A DNA stretch of 64,000 nt from positions 1 through 64,000 of the forward strand of contig NZ_DASUCC010000156.1 in the NCBI RefSeq assembly GCF_035762905.1, read 5' to 3'. The stretch is from DASYTH01 sp035762905 (lineage in GTDB: Bacteria; Actinomycetota; Actinomycetes; Mycobacteriales; Pseudonocardiaceae). The position numbers and the translations under genes were made by a program. Of this stretch, positions 15,904-25,154 are shown in pieces; position 1 is the stretch's first letter; every line of letters starts with the position of its first letter. A model generated the notes under the pieces. That model had not been told where the DNA came from, did no database searches, and saw only the letters and a program-made list of their open reading frames with translations.

Positions 15904-17667
15904 TCAGTCCTTGAGCTCGCAGAGCACGCTGCCCTGGGTGACCGTCTCACCGGTACCGACCGCCAGGCCGGTGACGGTGCCGGCCTTGTGCGCGGTGACC
16001 GGGTTCTCCATCTTCATGGCCTCGAGGACCACGACCAGTTCGCCGGCCTGGACCTGCTGGCCGTCCTCGACGGCGATCTTGACGATGGTGCCCTGCATCG
16101 GCGCGGTGACCGCGTCGCCGGAGGCCGCGGCGGTCTTGCCGCCGCTGCGCTTGCGCGGCGCGGCCTTGGCCACGGCCTGCTCACCGCCGCCGGCACCGCC
16201 GGCCGCGGCCAGGTTGGCCGGCAGCGACACCTCCAGCCGCCGGCCGCCGACCTCGACGACGATGCTCTGCCGCTGGTCGGCCTCCGGAGCTTCGGCGGCG
16301 TCGGTGAACGGCGCGATGGTGTTGTCGAACTCGGTCTCGATCCATCGGGTGTGCACCGTGAAACCCTGCTCGTCGCCGACGAAGGCGGGATCACGAACGA
16401 TGGCGCGGTGGAACGGCAGCACGGTGGCCATGCCCTCGACGATCATCTCGTCCAGCGCCCGCCGGGACCGCTCCAACGCCTCGGTGCGGGTCTCGCCGGT
16501 GACGATCACCTTGGCCAGCAGCGAGTCGAACTGCCCGCCGATCACATCTCCGGACTCGACTCCGGCGTCCACCCGCACGCCCGGGCCGGACGGGGCGACG
16601 AACCGGGTGACGGTGCCGGGCGCGGGCAGGAAGTTGCGGCCGGCGTCCTCACCGTTGATCCGGAACTCGATCGAGTGCCCGCGCGGGGTGGGGTCCTCGG
16701 CCAGGCGCAGCTTCTCGCCGGCGGCGATGCGGAACTGCTCGCGCACCAGATCGACGCCGGTGGTCTCCTCGGAGACCGGGTGCTCGACCTGCAGCCGGGT
16801 GTTGACCTCAAGGAATGAGATCGTGCCGTCCTGGCCGACCAGGTACTCCACCGTGCCGGCCCCGGAGTAGCCGGCCTCCCGGCAGATCGCCTTGGCCGAC
16901 GAGTGGATCGCCGCCCGCTGCTCCGAGGTCAGGAACGGCGCCGGCGCCTCCTCGACCAGCTTCTGGTGCCGGCGCTGCAGCGAGCAGTCCCGGGTGCCCA
17001 CCACGACCACGTTGCCGTGCTTGTCCGCAAGCACCTGCGCCTCGACATGCCGCGGCTTGTCCAGATACCGCTCCACGAAGCACTCGCCCCGGCCGAACGC
17101 GGCCACCGCCTCGCGCACCGCCGAATCGAACAGCTCCGGGATCTCCTCCAGCGTGCGGGCCACCTTCAACCCGCGCCCACCGCCACCGAACGCCGCCTTG
17201 ATCGCCACCGGTAGACCGTGCTCGGACGCGAAGGCCACCACCTCGTCCGGGCCGGCCACCGGCTCCTTCGTGCCCGGCACCAGCGGCGCCCCCGCCCGCG
17301 TCGCGATGTGCCGCGCGGTCACCTTGTCGCCCAGGTCCCGAATCGCCTGCGGATCCGGTCCGATCCAGGTCAACCCGGCATCGATCACGGCCTGTGCGAA
17401 GTCGGCGTTCTCGGCCAGGAACCCGTAACCCGGGTGCACCGCATCCGCCCCGGCCCGGCGCGCCACCTCGATCAGCTTGTCGATCGCCAGGTAGGTCTCG
17501 GCCGCGGTCGCACCGCCCAACGCGAACGCCTCGTCGGCGAGCCGGGCGAACACCGCGTCCCGGTCCGGGTCCGCGTACCCGACTACACTGCCCAGTCCGG
17601 CGTCCCGGCAGGCGCGGATCACCCGGACGGCGATCTCCCCACGGTTCGCCACGAGTACCTTGCGCAC
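15904..17667 (-). CDS. accA3: Acyl-CoA carboxylase alpha subunit: biotin carboxylase plus biotin carrier domain
   Basis: A 587-residue fused biotin carboxylase-BCCP. The N-terminal carboxylase has KVLVANRGEIAVR, GYGFLAEN, the glycine-rich ATP-grasp loop KAAFGGGGRGLKV and the catalytic FLEVNTRLQVEHPVSE segment. The C-terminal 75 residues are the biotinyl domain with EAMKMENP, whose Lys is the biotin site. It carboxylates biotin for the beta subunit at 21.0-22.7 kb and is the substrate of the biotin ligase at 22.8 kb. GTG follows AAGGAGG. In mycobacteria the equivalent AccA3 serves several beta subunits, so it may be shared by acetyl-, propionyl- and long-chain carboxylases. Confidence 0.95.
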   Translation of the reverse strand: MRKVLVANRGEIAVRVIRACRDAGLGSVVGYADPDRDAVFARLADEAFALGGATAAETYLAIDKLIEVARRAGADAVHPGYGFLAENADFAQAVIDAGLTWIGPDPQAIRDLGDKVTARHIATRAGAPLVPGTKEPVAGPDEVVAFASEHGLPVAIKAAFGGGGRGLKVARTLEEIPELFDSAVREAVAAFGRGECFVERYLDKPRHVEAQVLADKHGNVVVVGTRDCSLQRRHQKLVEEAPAPFLTSEQRAAIHSSAKAICREAGYSGAGTVEYLVGQDGTISFLEVNTRLQVEHPVSEETTGVDLVREQFRIAAGEKLRLAEDPTPRGHSIEFRINGEDAGRNFLPAPGTVTRFVAPSGPGVRVDAGVESGDVIGGQFDSLLAKVIVTGETRTEALERSRRALDEMIVEGMATVLPFHRAIVRDPAFVGDEQGFTVHTRWIETEFDNTIAPFTDAAEAPEADQRQSIVVEVGGRRLEVSLPANLAAAGGAGGGEQAVAKAAPRKRSGGKTAAASGDAVTAPMQGTIVKIAVEDGQQVQAGELVVVLEAMKMENPVTAHKAGTVTGLAVGTGETVTQGSVLCELKD

Positions 17668-17769
17668 GCCTTCCTCCTTGCTCCCGACTCGGGCACGCTC
17701 CGAGGGAGTTTACGGACTGGGACCGCAGCGGTATCGAGAGCAAACTCACGCGCGCTGGAGGGCGGTGAC

Positions 17770-18468
17770 ATGGCCGGTCGGGTACCGCGGTCGTTGATCG
17801 CGGCCGTGCTGTTGGCGATGCTGGTCGCGGCCGGTGCCGTGGCCGCCGCGGGGGTTCTCCGGTACCGGGCCGCCGAGGCCGCGGCCAGGGCCGCGACCAG
17901 CGAAAAGGCCGCACCCAACGAGATCGACGCGCGGGGTTGCCTTGCCGAGCCGTGCCAGGTGCTGGCCTTCACCACGGTCGGCGGCACCAGCGTCGAGCTG
18001 GTGGCCGACAACGGCGCGCGGTCCGGCCGGCTGCGCGTCGGCGGGGTGAACGGCCAGGTGATCCCGGCCACGGTCACCGACCACGACGTGCTGCTGACCC
18101 AGGACTCACTGCAGTGCGTGTCCGGCGGCTGGTCGGCCTGCCTGATCAGGGGTCGGGACAAGGACGACCGGGTGTTCGGCCAGCTGATCGTCGGCCGGTC
18201 CGGCAACTGGGCGTCCCGGCAGCTGTTCGTGTCCGACGCCGGGTATCTGGCCCTGGCCGAAGTGGCGGGCAACTCCTCGCCGGAGGTGCTGGCCGCCCAG
18301 TACGTGTGCGGTGACGAGCCGTGCACCGACAAGCCGGTCCGGGTGCGGGTGTTCGACCTGCAGGGCAACGCCACCCTGTGCACCACGCGGAACTACCCGA
18401 GCCTGGACAAGCTGCCGGGGTATCCGGCCGTGCAGCTCAACCAGCCGGCGCTGGGGAAGTGCCCGTAG
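17770..18468 (+). CDS. Membrane-anchored extracytoplasmic protein of unknown function
   Basis: A 232-residue protein with one N-terminal transmembrane helix (about 8-30, Ala/Val/Leu-rich) and an external domain with eight cysteines (for example GCLAEPC, SLQCVSGGWSACL, YVCGDEPC, TLCTTRNY), suggesting disulfides outside the cell. The pattern of short beta-strands hints at a beta-propeller-like or lipoprotein-type fold, but I do not recognise a family. ATG 17770 is chosen because GGAGGGCGG lies just upstream; the frame is open earlier but lies antisense to accA3. Its 3' end overlaps maf by 32 bp tail to tail. Confidence 0.65.
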   Translation: MAGRVPRSLIAAVLLAMLVAAGAVAAAGVLRYRAAEAAARAATSEKAAPNEIDARGCLAEPCQVLAFTTVGGTSVELVADNGARSGRLRVGGVNGQVIPATVTDHDVLLTQDSLQCVSGGWSACLIRGRDKDDRVFGQLIVGRSGNWASRQLFVSDAGYLALAEVAGNSSPEVLAAQYVCGDEPCTDKPVRVRVFDLQGNATLCTTRNYPSLDKLPGYPAVQLNQPALGKCP

Positions 18469-19078
18469 CCGGTCCCCACAGGTCCACCACGGACACACCG
18501 ACCTCGGCCAGCAGGCGCCGGGTGAGCGGCAGGCTGATGCCGATCACGCTGGACGGGACCCCGTCCACGCCGTCGACGAACCAGCCGCCAAGCAGGTCCA
18601 GGGTGAACCCGCCGGCCACCGCCAGCGGCTCGCCACTGGCCAGGTACGCCTCCAGCTCCGCCTCGGTCGGCTGTCCGAACCGGACGGTGGTGCGTTCGGT
18701 TCCGCTCGCCCCGCGCACCGCGGAACCGTCCGGGCGCAGTACGGCGTGCCCGGTGAGCAGCACCCCGGTGCCGCCCGCCATCGCCGCCCAGCGTTTGCGC
18801 GCGACCTCGGCCGTGCCCGGCTTGCCGACCACGGCGCCGTCGAACAGCAGCATCGAGTCGCAGCCGACCACCACCGCGTCCGGCAGGTCGACCCGGGACA
18901 GCACGGCGCGCGCCTTGGCCTCCGCCAGCGCCGCCACCAACTCCTCCGGCCCGGGGTCGGTCAGCGCGGCGGCCACCGCGTCCTCGTCCACTCCGGACAC
19001 CAGCACGACCGGCTCCACCCCGGCCGCGCGGAGCACGGAAAGCCGGGCGGGCGAGGCGGAGGCGAGCACCAGACGCAC
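18437..19078 (-). CDS. maf: Maf-family nucleoside triphosphate pyrophosphatase
   Basis: A 213-residue house-cleaning pyrophosphatase hydrolysing non-canonical or pyrimidine NTPs. The signature LASASPARLSVLRAAG at the N-terminus, the EAKARAV segment, VGCDSMLLFDG and GKPGTAEVARKRW, and the C-terminal ISLPLTRRLL are all typical of Maf. Start is GTG at 19078. In mycobacteria maf is in the same acyl-CoA carboxylase cluster. It converges on, and overlaps by 32 bp, the preceding membrane-protein gene. Confidence 0.92.
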   Translation of the reverse strand: MRLVLASASPARLSVLRAAGVEPVVLVSGVDEDAVAAALTDPGPEELVAALAEAKARAVLSRVDLPDAVVVGCDSMLLFDGAVVGKPGTAEVARKRWAAMAGGTGVLLTGHAVLRPDGSAVRGASGTERTTVRFGQPTEAELEAYLASGEPLAVAGGFTLDLLGGWFVDGVDGVPSSVIGISLPLTRRLLAEVGVSVVDLWGPATGTSPAPAG

Positions 19079-19089
19079 GGTGAGCGAGC

Positions 19090-20691
19090 CTAACGGGGCG
19101 CGGTCAGCGTCCCGGTCCGGGCGGGCTCGCGCAGCCCGGCGGCGCTGATCATGCCCAGGATCAGCACCACCACCGGCAGCACCAGGGTCGCCTTGGCGGC
19201 GTTGGTGAAACCGAGGTGGAAGGCGTCGGTGGCGACCGTGCGGACGTGTTCGACCACGGCAGGCGGCAGTTCGGACGGCAGCCGCGGGCCGGTGCCGGAG
19301 AACTGGCTGGCGGTGTTCGCCGCCCGGGTGATCCCGTCGACGAACTCGTCGCGGTACTGGAACGGCAGCCGCTCGGCGTGCTCGCGCGCGGCGTCCGGCA
19401 CCGCGACCGCGATGCCCACCTGCAGCAGCACCCCACTGGCCGCGCTGCCGAGCACCCCGCCGACCTGGCGGGCGGTGTTGAACACCCCGGACGCCGCCCC
19501 GACCAGCTCACCTGGAACCCAGGCCATGGCCGCGCTGGTCAGCGGCGAGTACACCAGGCCGATGCCCAGCCCGGCGACCACCAGACCGGGTACAAGCAGC
19601 GCGGGCACGGTGTCCGGTTGCGCCTGCCAGGCCAGCCCGATCGTGCCGGCGGCCAGCGTGCCGAGGCCGAACATCACGAAGTGCCGGGCCTGCACCCGGG
19701 TCCAGGTCCGGCCGGCCGCCACCGCGGCCAACCCCGCGGCCACCGCCATCGGCAGGGTGAGCAGGCTGCACTCCAGCGCGGTCAGCCCGAGCACGGTCTG
19801 CAGGTAGATCACCAGCGGCAGGAACATGCCGGTGGTGGCGAAGCCCAGCGCCGCGTGGGTCAGGTTGGCGTTGGCGAACACGTTGCCGATCGGTCCGGCG
19901 AACATGCGCAGCGGCAGCAGCGGCTCGCCGGGTGTGCGGCGCTGCCACACCACGAACGCCACCAGCAGCGCCACGCCGACCGCGATCACCATCGGCACGG
20001 TGACCGGTCCGGCCACCCGGCCCCAGTGGTAGTGCTGGCCGTTCTGCACGCCGAACACCACCGCGAACAGCCCGGCCGAGCCGAGCACCGCGCCCGGCAC
20101 GTCGAACCGGCTGCGCAACCCCGGCAGCCAGTCCGGCAGGAACACCACGGCGACCGCCAGGCTGACCAGGCCGACCGGCACGTTCAGCAGGAAGATCCAC
20201 CGCCAGTCCAGGTGCTGCACCAGTAACCCGCCGAGCACCGGCCCGGTGATGATCGCGATGCCGGCCGCCGCGCCCCAGACCGCGATCGGCGCCCGGCGCC
20301 GGTCCGGCGGGAACAGCCGGCTGATGAACGCCAAGGTCTGCGGCGCCATGGCAGCGGCACCCAGCCCCTGCACGGCCCGGGCCGCGATCAGCTCGCCGGG
20401 GGAGCGGGCCAGGCCGCACCACAGCGAGGCCGCGGTGAACAGCACCAGCCCGGCCAGCAGCACCCGCTTGGGGCCGAACCGGTCCCCGAGCCGGCCGGTG
20501 AGCAGCAGCGGCACCGTGTTGGCCAGCAGGTAGACGCTGTTCACCCAGATGATCTGGTTGAGGTTGGCGGACAGCCCGGTGAGCATCGACGGGATCGCGA
20601 CCGTCACGATCGTCGAGTCGAGCATCAGCATGAAGAAGCACACGCACAGCGCGGCGAACGCCAGCCACGGGTTGCGCTCGCCGCGGTTCAC
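19090..20691 (-). CDS. MFS multidrug transporter, DHA2 (14-TM EmrB/QacA) family
   Basis: A 533-residue efflux-type transporter with about 14 hydrophobic segments. The family motif C region LDSTIVTVAIPSM is in helix 1, the loop motif GRLGDRFGPKRV between helices 2 and 3, and VWGAAAGIAIITGPVLGGLL (motif C-like antiporter signature) in helix 5. I place the start at GTG 20691, which has AAGGAG 7 bp upstream and puts helix 1 at residue about 9; a longer reading frame adds an implausible Arg/Pro-rich leader. It is inserted between maf and accE, where mycobacteria have no transporter. Substrate unknown. Confidence 0.85.
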   Translation of the reverse strand: MNRGERNPWLAFAALCVCFFMLMLDSTIVTVAIPSMLTGLSANLNQIIWVNSVYLLANTVPLLLTGRLGDRFGPKRVLLAGLVLFTAASLWCGLARSPGELIAARAVQGLGAAAMAPQTLAFISRLFPPDRRRAPIAVWGAAAGIAIITGPVLGGLLVQHLDWRWIFLLNVPVGLVSLAVAVVFLPDWLPGLRSRFDVPGAVLGSAGLFAVVFGVQNGQHYHWGRVAGPVTVPMVIAVGVALLVAFVVWQRRTPGEPLLPLRMFAGPIGNVFANANLTHAALGFATTGMFLPLVIYLQTVLGLTALECSLLTLPMAVAAGLAAVAAGRTWTRVQARHFVMFGLGTLAAGTIGLAWQAQPDTVPALLVPGLVVAGLGIGLVYSPLTSAAMAWVPGELVGAASGVFNTARQVGGVLGSAASGVLLQVGIAVAVPDAAREHAERLPFQYRDEFVDGITRAANTASQFSGTGPRLPSELPPAVVEHVRTVATDAFHLGFTNAAKATLVLPVVVLILGMISAAGLREPARTGTLTAPR

Positions 20692-20710
20692 GGATGCTCC
20701 TTGCGGTCGG

Positions 20711-20926
20711 TCAGGGCAGCAGACCGGACGCGCGCCACGCTCCCGGCCCATGTGCGATGGGACGGCGAACCATGGTCCGCGGATCCGACCACACCGGCCG
20801 GCCGGCCGACGATTCGGCCGAGCGTGCCGCCGAGGACAGCGCACCGACCACGGCGACGACCGCGGCCAACTCGTCGTCGGCCGGCATACCCCGCACCACC
20901 CGCAGGTACGGCTTATCTGTGCTCAT
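20711..20926 (-). CDS. accE: Acyl-CoA carboxylase epsilon subunit
   Basis: A 71-residue protein typical of actinobacterial acyl-CoA carboxylase epsilon subunits: an N-terminal strand PYLRVVRGMPADDELAAVVA, a variable Ala/Ser-rich middle and a C-terminal WSDPRTMVRRP plus HGPGAWRASGLLP. Epsilon stimulates the beta-alpha complex. It lies downstream of the beta-subunit gene on the same strand, separated by 121 bp with no other gene. Confidence 0.9.
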   Translation of the reverse strand: MSTDKPYLRVVRGMPADDELAAVVAVVGALSSAARSAESSAGRPVWSDPRTMVRRPIAHGPGAWRASGLLP

Positions 20927-21047
20927 GGTTCGCTCCGGGTCGGCCGCTGCTGGTGTCGGCTTCCTTCGTGCGCTGCTCGCCGCTCGTTCCTCGCGGCTGT
21001 GCTGCTCCTCGGTCCAGCCGACACCGCGGCCGAGCCTGCGCTCACGG

Positions 21048-22685
21048 TCATAGCGGGATGTTCCCGTGCTTCTTCGGCGGCAGCGTCTCCCGCTTGTCCC
21101 GCAGCAGCCGCAGTGCGCGGGCCACGTAGGCGCGGGTGTAGGAGGGCGGGATCACCGAGTCGACGTAGCCGCGCTCGGCCGCCATGTACGGGTTGCACAG
21201 CGTGTCCTCGTACTCCATCTGCAGCTGCGCCCGCAGCGCGTCGACGTCCTCGCCGTTCTCCGCCGCCTTGGCCAGCCGCTTGCGGTGCACGATGTTGGCC
21301 GCGCCCTGCGCACCCATCACGGCGATCTGCGCGGTCGGCCACGCCACGTTCATGTCCGCGCCGAGGTGCTTGGAGCCCATCACGTCGTAGGCGCCGCCGT
21401 AGGCCTTGCGGGTGATCACGGTGACCTTGGGGACGGTGGCCTCGGCGTAGGCGTAGATCAGCTTGGCGCCGCGCCGGATGATGCCGTTCCACTCCTGGTC
21501 GGTGCCCGGCAGGAAGCCCGGCACGTCCACGAAGGTCAGCACCGGGACGTTGAACGCGTCGCAGGTGCGCACGAACCGGGCGGCCTTCTCGGCGGCGTTG
21601 ATGTCCAGGCAGCCGGCGAACTGGGTTGGCTGGTTGGCCACGATCCCGACGCTGTGGCCCTCCACCCGGCCGAACCCGACCAGGATGTTCGGCGCGAACA
21701 GCGGGTGCACCTCGAGGAACTCGCCGTCGTCGATCACCCGGGTGATCACCTCGTGCATGTCGTACGGCTGGTTCGGCGAGTCGGGGATCAGCGTGTCCAG
21801 CTCCCGGTCGGTGTCGATGATCGAGTCGGCGACCGAGCCGTTGTCGGTGAACCCCTCGAACACCGGCGGGTCGGACATGTTGTTGGACGGCAGGAAGGAC
21901 AGCAGCTCCTTGACATAGGAGATCGCGTCCTCCTCGTCGGCGGCCAGGTAGTGCGCGTTGCCGGACTTGGTGTTGTGCGTGCGGGCCCCGCCCAGCTCCT
22001 CGAACCCGACGTCCTCGCCGGTCACCGTCTTGATCACGTCCGGGCCGGTGATGAACATGTGCGAGGTCTGGTCGACCATCACCACGAAGTCGGTGATCGC
22101 CGGCGAGTACACGTGCCCGCCCGCGTTCGCCCCCATGATCAGCGAGATCTGCGGGATCACCCCGGAGGCCCTGGTGTTACGGAAGAAGATCTCCCCGTAG
22201 AGGCCGAGCGAGACCACCCCCTCCTGGATCCGCGCGCCGCCGCCCTCGTTGATCCCGACGATCGGGCGGCCGGTCTTGATCGCCAGGTCCATCACCTTGA
22301 CGATCTTCTCGCCGTACACCTCACCGAGGCTGCCGCCGAAGACCGTCACGTCCTGGCTGAACACGCACACCGGCCGGCCGTCGATGGTGCCGTAGCCGGT
22401 CACCACGCCGTCGCCGTAGGGGCGGTTCTGCTCCTGGCCGAAGTTCGTCGAGCGGTGCCGGGCCAGCTCGTCGAGCTCGACGAACGAGCCGGGATCGAGC
22501 AGCATGTCGATCCGCTCCCGAGCGGTCTTCTTCCCCCTGGCGTGCTGCCGCTCCACCGCCCGCGCCGACCCGGCGTGCACCGCCTCGTCGTTGCGCAGGT
22601 AGAGGTCGGCCAGCTTGCCGGCCGTGGTGTGGATGTCCGGGACCGCATCGGGAACCTGGCCCACCGGCTGGGTCGCACTACTCAT
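21048..22685 (-). CDS. accD5: Acyl-CoA (propionyl-CoA) carboxylase beta subunit
   Basis: A 545-residue carboxyltransferase of the crotonase superfamily. The two oxyanion-hole loops can be seen: GINEGGGARIQEGVVSL in the N-domain and the GGAYDVM segment in the C-domain, with VDVPGFLPGT between them. It transfers CO2 from biotin on the alpha subunit to propionyl- or acetyl-CoA, making methylmalonyl-CoA, the substrate pool of the mutase at the left edge. ATG at 22685. It forms a unit with accE and is divergent from birA. The accD5 symbol follows the mycobacterial gene order. Confidence 0.93.
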   Translation of the reverse strand: MSSATQPVGQVPDAVPDIHTTAGKLADLYLRNDEAVHAGSARAVERQHARGKKTARERIDMLLDPGSFVELDELARHRSTNFGQEQNRPYGDGVVTGYGTIDGRPVCVFSQDVTVFGGSLGEVYGEKIVKVMDLAIKTGRPIVGINEGGGARIQEGVVSLGLYGEIFFRNTRASGVIPQISLIMGANAGGHVYSPAITDFVVMVDQTSHMFITGPDVIKTVTGEDVGFEELGGARTHNTKSGNAHYLAADEEDAISYVKELLSFLPSNNMSDPPVFEGFTDNGSVADSIIDTDRELDTLIPDSPNQPYDMHEVITRVIDDGEFLEVHPLFAPNILVGFGRVEGHSVGIVANQPTQFAGCLDINAAEKAARFVRTCDAFNVPVLTFVDVPGFLPGTDQEWNGIIRRGAKLIYAYAEATVPKVTVITRKAYGGAYDVMGSKHLGADMNVAWPTAQIAVMGAQGAANIVHRKRLAKAAENGEDVDALRAQLQMEYEDTLCNPYMAAERGYVDSVIPPSYTRAYVARALRLLRDKRETLPPKKHGNIPL

Positions 22686-22732
22686 GGAAGGGGAGCCTAA
22701 TCGCGGGTGGCCGCAGCGCCGCTGGAGGAGTG

Positions 22733-22762
22733 TTCACCGTCTCTCTGGGGTCCCGATACGGT
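22733..22762 (+). promoter_or_regulatory. Probable birA promoter (leaderless)
   Basis: TTCACC (22733-22738) and TACGGT (22757-22762) are separated by 18 bp, and the -10 ends 7 nt before GTG 22770. There is no Shine-Dalgarno sequence, so the transcript probably begins at the start codon. Confidence 0.4.
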
Positions 22763-22769
22763 GTCCGTT

Positions 22770-23561
22770 GTGGACGCGACCGCGCTGCGCGCATCGCTGG
22801 TGGCGCCGTCCGGGCCGTACGCCGCCCTGGACGTGGTGCCGAGCACCGGTTCGACCAACGCCGACCTGGCCGCGGCGGCGGTGGCGGGCGCCGCGGACCG
22901 GACCGTGCTGATCGCCGAACGGCAGACCGCGGGGCGCGGCCGCCGGGGCCGGGAGTGGGTGTCCCCGCCGGCCGGCGTCTACCTGTCGGTGCTGCTGCGT
23001 CCGGACCCGGTGCCGGCCGCGCGGCTGGGCGGCCTTGCCGTGGTCGCCGGGCTGGCGCTGGTCCGCACGGCCGCCGGTGCCGGGGTGGCCGCGGAGCTGA
23101 AGTGGCCCAACGACCTGCTGGCCGGCGCCGGCAAGTGCGCCGGCGTGCTGTCCGAGGCGGTGCCCGGCGGCGTGGTGGTCGGCATCGGCCTGAACGTGGC
23201 CGCGCTGCCGGCCGAGGTTCCGCCCGGTCCGGGCGGGCTCCCGGCGACCTCGCTCGAACAGTCCGGAGCCGGCCGGCTGGACCGCACCGCGGTGGCCGGC
23301 GCGCTGCTGGCAGCGTTCGCGGAGTACGAGACCCGCTGGCGGGCGGCGGACGGCGACCTGGCCGCCGCCGGACTGCTCGACGAGTACCGGCGGGCCTGCC
23401 GGACGCTGGGCCGGCGGGTGCGGGTCGAGCTGCCGGACGGGGAGCTGACCGGCACCGCGACCGGCGTCGACGCCGGTGGTGAGCTGGTGGTCGACACCGA
23501 CGGCGGGACCCGGCGGACGCTGTCCGCGGGCGATGTGGTGCACCTCCGGGCAACCCCCTGA
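22770..23561 (+). CDS. birA: Biotin-[acetyl-CoA carboxylase] ligase
   Basis: A 263-residue class I biotin protein ligase without the N-terminal DNA-binding domain. It activates biotin to biotinyl-AMP and attaches it to the EAMKM lysine of AccA3. Motifs: STGSTNADL, the adenylate-binding loop RQTAGRGRRGREWVSPPAG, KWPNDLL and GIGLNVA, then an SH3-like C-terminal domain with GEL and RTLSAGDVVHLR. GTG 22770 (or 22761) is preceded by a promoter-like sequence and no ribosome-binding site. Divergent from accD5, the same layout as in mycobacteria. Confidence 0.93.
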   Translation: MDATALRASLVAPSGPYAALDVVPSTGSTNADLAAAAVAGAADRTVLIAERQTAGRGRRGREWVSPPAGVYLSVLLRPDPVPAARLGGLAVVAGLALVRTAAGAGVAAELKWPNDLLAGAGKCAGVLSEAVPGGVVVGIGLNVAALPAEVPPGPGGLPATSLEQSGAGRLDRTAVAGALLAAFAEYETRWRAADGDLAAAGLLDEYRRACRTLGRRVRVELPDGELTGTATGVDAGGELVVDTDGGTRRTLSAGDVVHLRATP

Positions 23562-23641
23562 CCGTTACCCCACCCGGGCCCGCCCGGACAGGTACGGTTA
23601 CCGCGACAACGAACGGTGTCGTGACGTTCGGGAGGAACACC

Positions 23642-24208
23642 GTGGCCTACCCCGAGGACCTGCTCAGCCAAGGCGAACAGGTCGTCATCCACAAGCATCC
23701 GCACTGGAAGATGCTGCTGCTGCCGTACCTCGCCCTGATCGTCATCCTGGGTGTGGGCATCTGGCTCTACATCCTCGCCCAGGACGCCTCCGGTCCGTGG
23801 AACACGGTCTCGTCGATCGCCATCGGGGTCATCGGCCTTGCGCTGATCGCCTGGCTGTTCCTGGCGCCGCTCCTGCGCTGGCGCACCACCCACTTCATCG
23901 TGACCACCGACCGGGTGATGGCCCGGGAGGGCGTGATCAAGCGGACCGGCATCGACATCCCCATGTCCCGGATCAGCAGCGTGCGGTTCGAGCACGGCCT
24001 GATCGACCGGATCGTCGGCTGCGGCACGCTGATCGTCGAGTCGTCGTCCCAGGAACCGCTGGAGTTCGACGACATCCCGAACGTGGAGAAGGTGCACTCG
24101 CACATCTACCGCGAGGTCAACGACAACCCGCTGGACGACTACCGCGCGTCCGGCGCGACGGCGCCCTACACCCAGCAGGGCCCGCCGCCGGACCCGCGCG
24201 GCCGGTAG
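23642..24208 (+). CDS. Membrane protein with bacterial PH domain (Rv3278c-like)
   Basis: A 188-residue protein with two adjacent transmembrane helices (about 25-42 and 53-75), then a bacterial pleckstrin-homology (bPH2) domain: TTHFIVTTDRVMAREGVI, DIPMSRISSVRFEHGLIDRI and GCGTLIVES. The tail is Pro/Gly-rich. The start is GTG 23642, with GGAGGAACACC upstream. It follows birA as in mycobacteria. The biochemical role is unknown. Confidence 0.82.
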   Translation: MAYPEDLLSQGEQVVIHKHPHWKMLLLPYLALIVILGVGIWLYILAQDASGPWNTVSSIAIGVIGLALIAWLFLAPLLRWRTTHFIVTTDRVMAREGVIKRTGIDIPMSRISSVRFEHGLIDRIVGCGTLIVESSSQEPLEFDDIPNVEKVHSHIYREVNDNPLDDYRASGATAPYTQQGPPPDPRGR

Positions 24209-25150
24209 GTGCCGGCCAGGGCGCTCGGCCTGCCGGTGCGCAGCCCGGCGCCGAACCTGCCTGAGCGGGTCACGATCTGGGAGGTCGGGCCGCGCGACGG
24301 CCTGCAGAACGAGCCGAACACGGTTCCGGTCGAGGTGAAGCTGGAGTTCCTCGACCGGCTGGCCGGCAGTGGTCTGACCGTGCTGGAGGCGACCAGCTTC
24401 GTGCACCCGAAATGGGTGCCGCAACTCGCCGACGCCGAGCAGTTGCTCGCCGGGCTGGACCGCCGGCCCGGCGTGCGCTATCCGGTCCTGGTACCCAACG
24501 AGCGCGGGCTGGACCGGGCGCTGGCCGCCGGGGTGCGGCACATCGCGATCTTCGCAAGCGCCACCGAGACGTTCGCCGGCCGCAACCTCAACCGCACGCT
24601 CGACGAGCAGTTCGCGATGTTCGACCCGGTGGTGAGCCGGGCCCGGGCCGAGGGCCTTGACGTGCGCGGTTACGTGTCGATGTGCTTCGGCGACCCGTGG
24701 GAGGGCCCGGTCGACCCGGCGCAGGTGGTCGCGGTCGGCACCAGGCTGCTCGGCATGGGCTGCGCGCAGCTCTCCCTCGGCGACACCATCGGGGTGGCCA
24801 CCGCCGGCCAGGTCGAGGCGCTGCTCGGCGCGTTCCGGTCCGCCGGCACCGACATCGACGCACTGGCCGTGCACTTCCACGACACCTACGGCCAGGCGCT
24901 GGCCAACACGCTGGCGGCGCTGCGGCAGGGAGTGACCACCGTGGACTCCTCGGCCGGCGGCCTCGGCGGCTGCCCGTACGCCGAGTCGGCCACCGGCAAC
25001 CTGGCCACCGAGGACCTGGTGTGGCTGCTGGACGGTCTCGGCGTGCACACCGGCGTCGACCTGGACCGGCTGGCCGACACCAGCGCGTGGATGGCGCAGC
25101 GGCTCGGCCGGCCGAGCCCGTCCCGCGTGGTCCGGGCGCTGCGGGGCTGA
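24209..25150 (+). CDS. mvaB: Hydroxymethylglutaryl-CoA lyase
   Basis: A 313-residue HMGL-like TIM-barrel enzyme that cleaves 3-hydroxy-3-methylglutaryl-CoA to acetoacetate and acetyl-CoA in leucine degradation. Evidence: VGPRDGLQNEP at the first strand, EATSFVHPKWVPQLAD, HFHDTYGQALAN (metal-binding His pair) and the active-site loop GGLGGCPYAESATGN with its catalytic cysteine. GTG immediately follows the TAG of the PH-domain gene, so translation is probably coupled. It fits the acyl-CoA carboxylase and acyl-CoA dehydrogenase genes of branched-chain catabolism nearby. Confidence 0.93.
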   Translation: MPARALGLPVRSPAPNLPERVTIWEVGPRDGLQNEPNTVPVEVKLEFLDRLAGSGLTVLEATSFVHPKWVPQLADAEQLLAGLDRRPGVRYPVLVPNERGLDRALAAGVRHIAIFASATETFAGRNLNRTLDEQFAMFDPVVSRARAEGLDVRGYVSMCFGDPWEGPVDPAQVVAVGTRLLGMGCAQLSLGDTIGVATAGQVEALLGAFRSAGTDIDALAVHFHDTYGQALANTLAALRQGVTTVDSSAGGLGGCPYAESATGNLATEDLVWLLDGLGVHTGVDLDRLADTSAWMAQRLGRPSPSRVVRALRG

Positions 25151-25154
25151 GCCG

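Noticed and set aside
14756..16870. Long plus-strand frames opposite the GNAT, DUF1707 and accA3 genes
   Set aside because: They are mirror images of well-supported genes and carry no recognisable domain.
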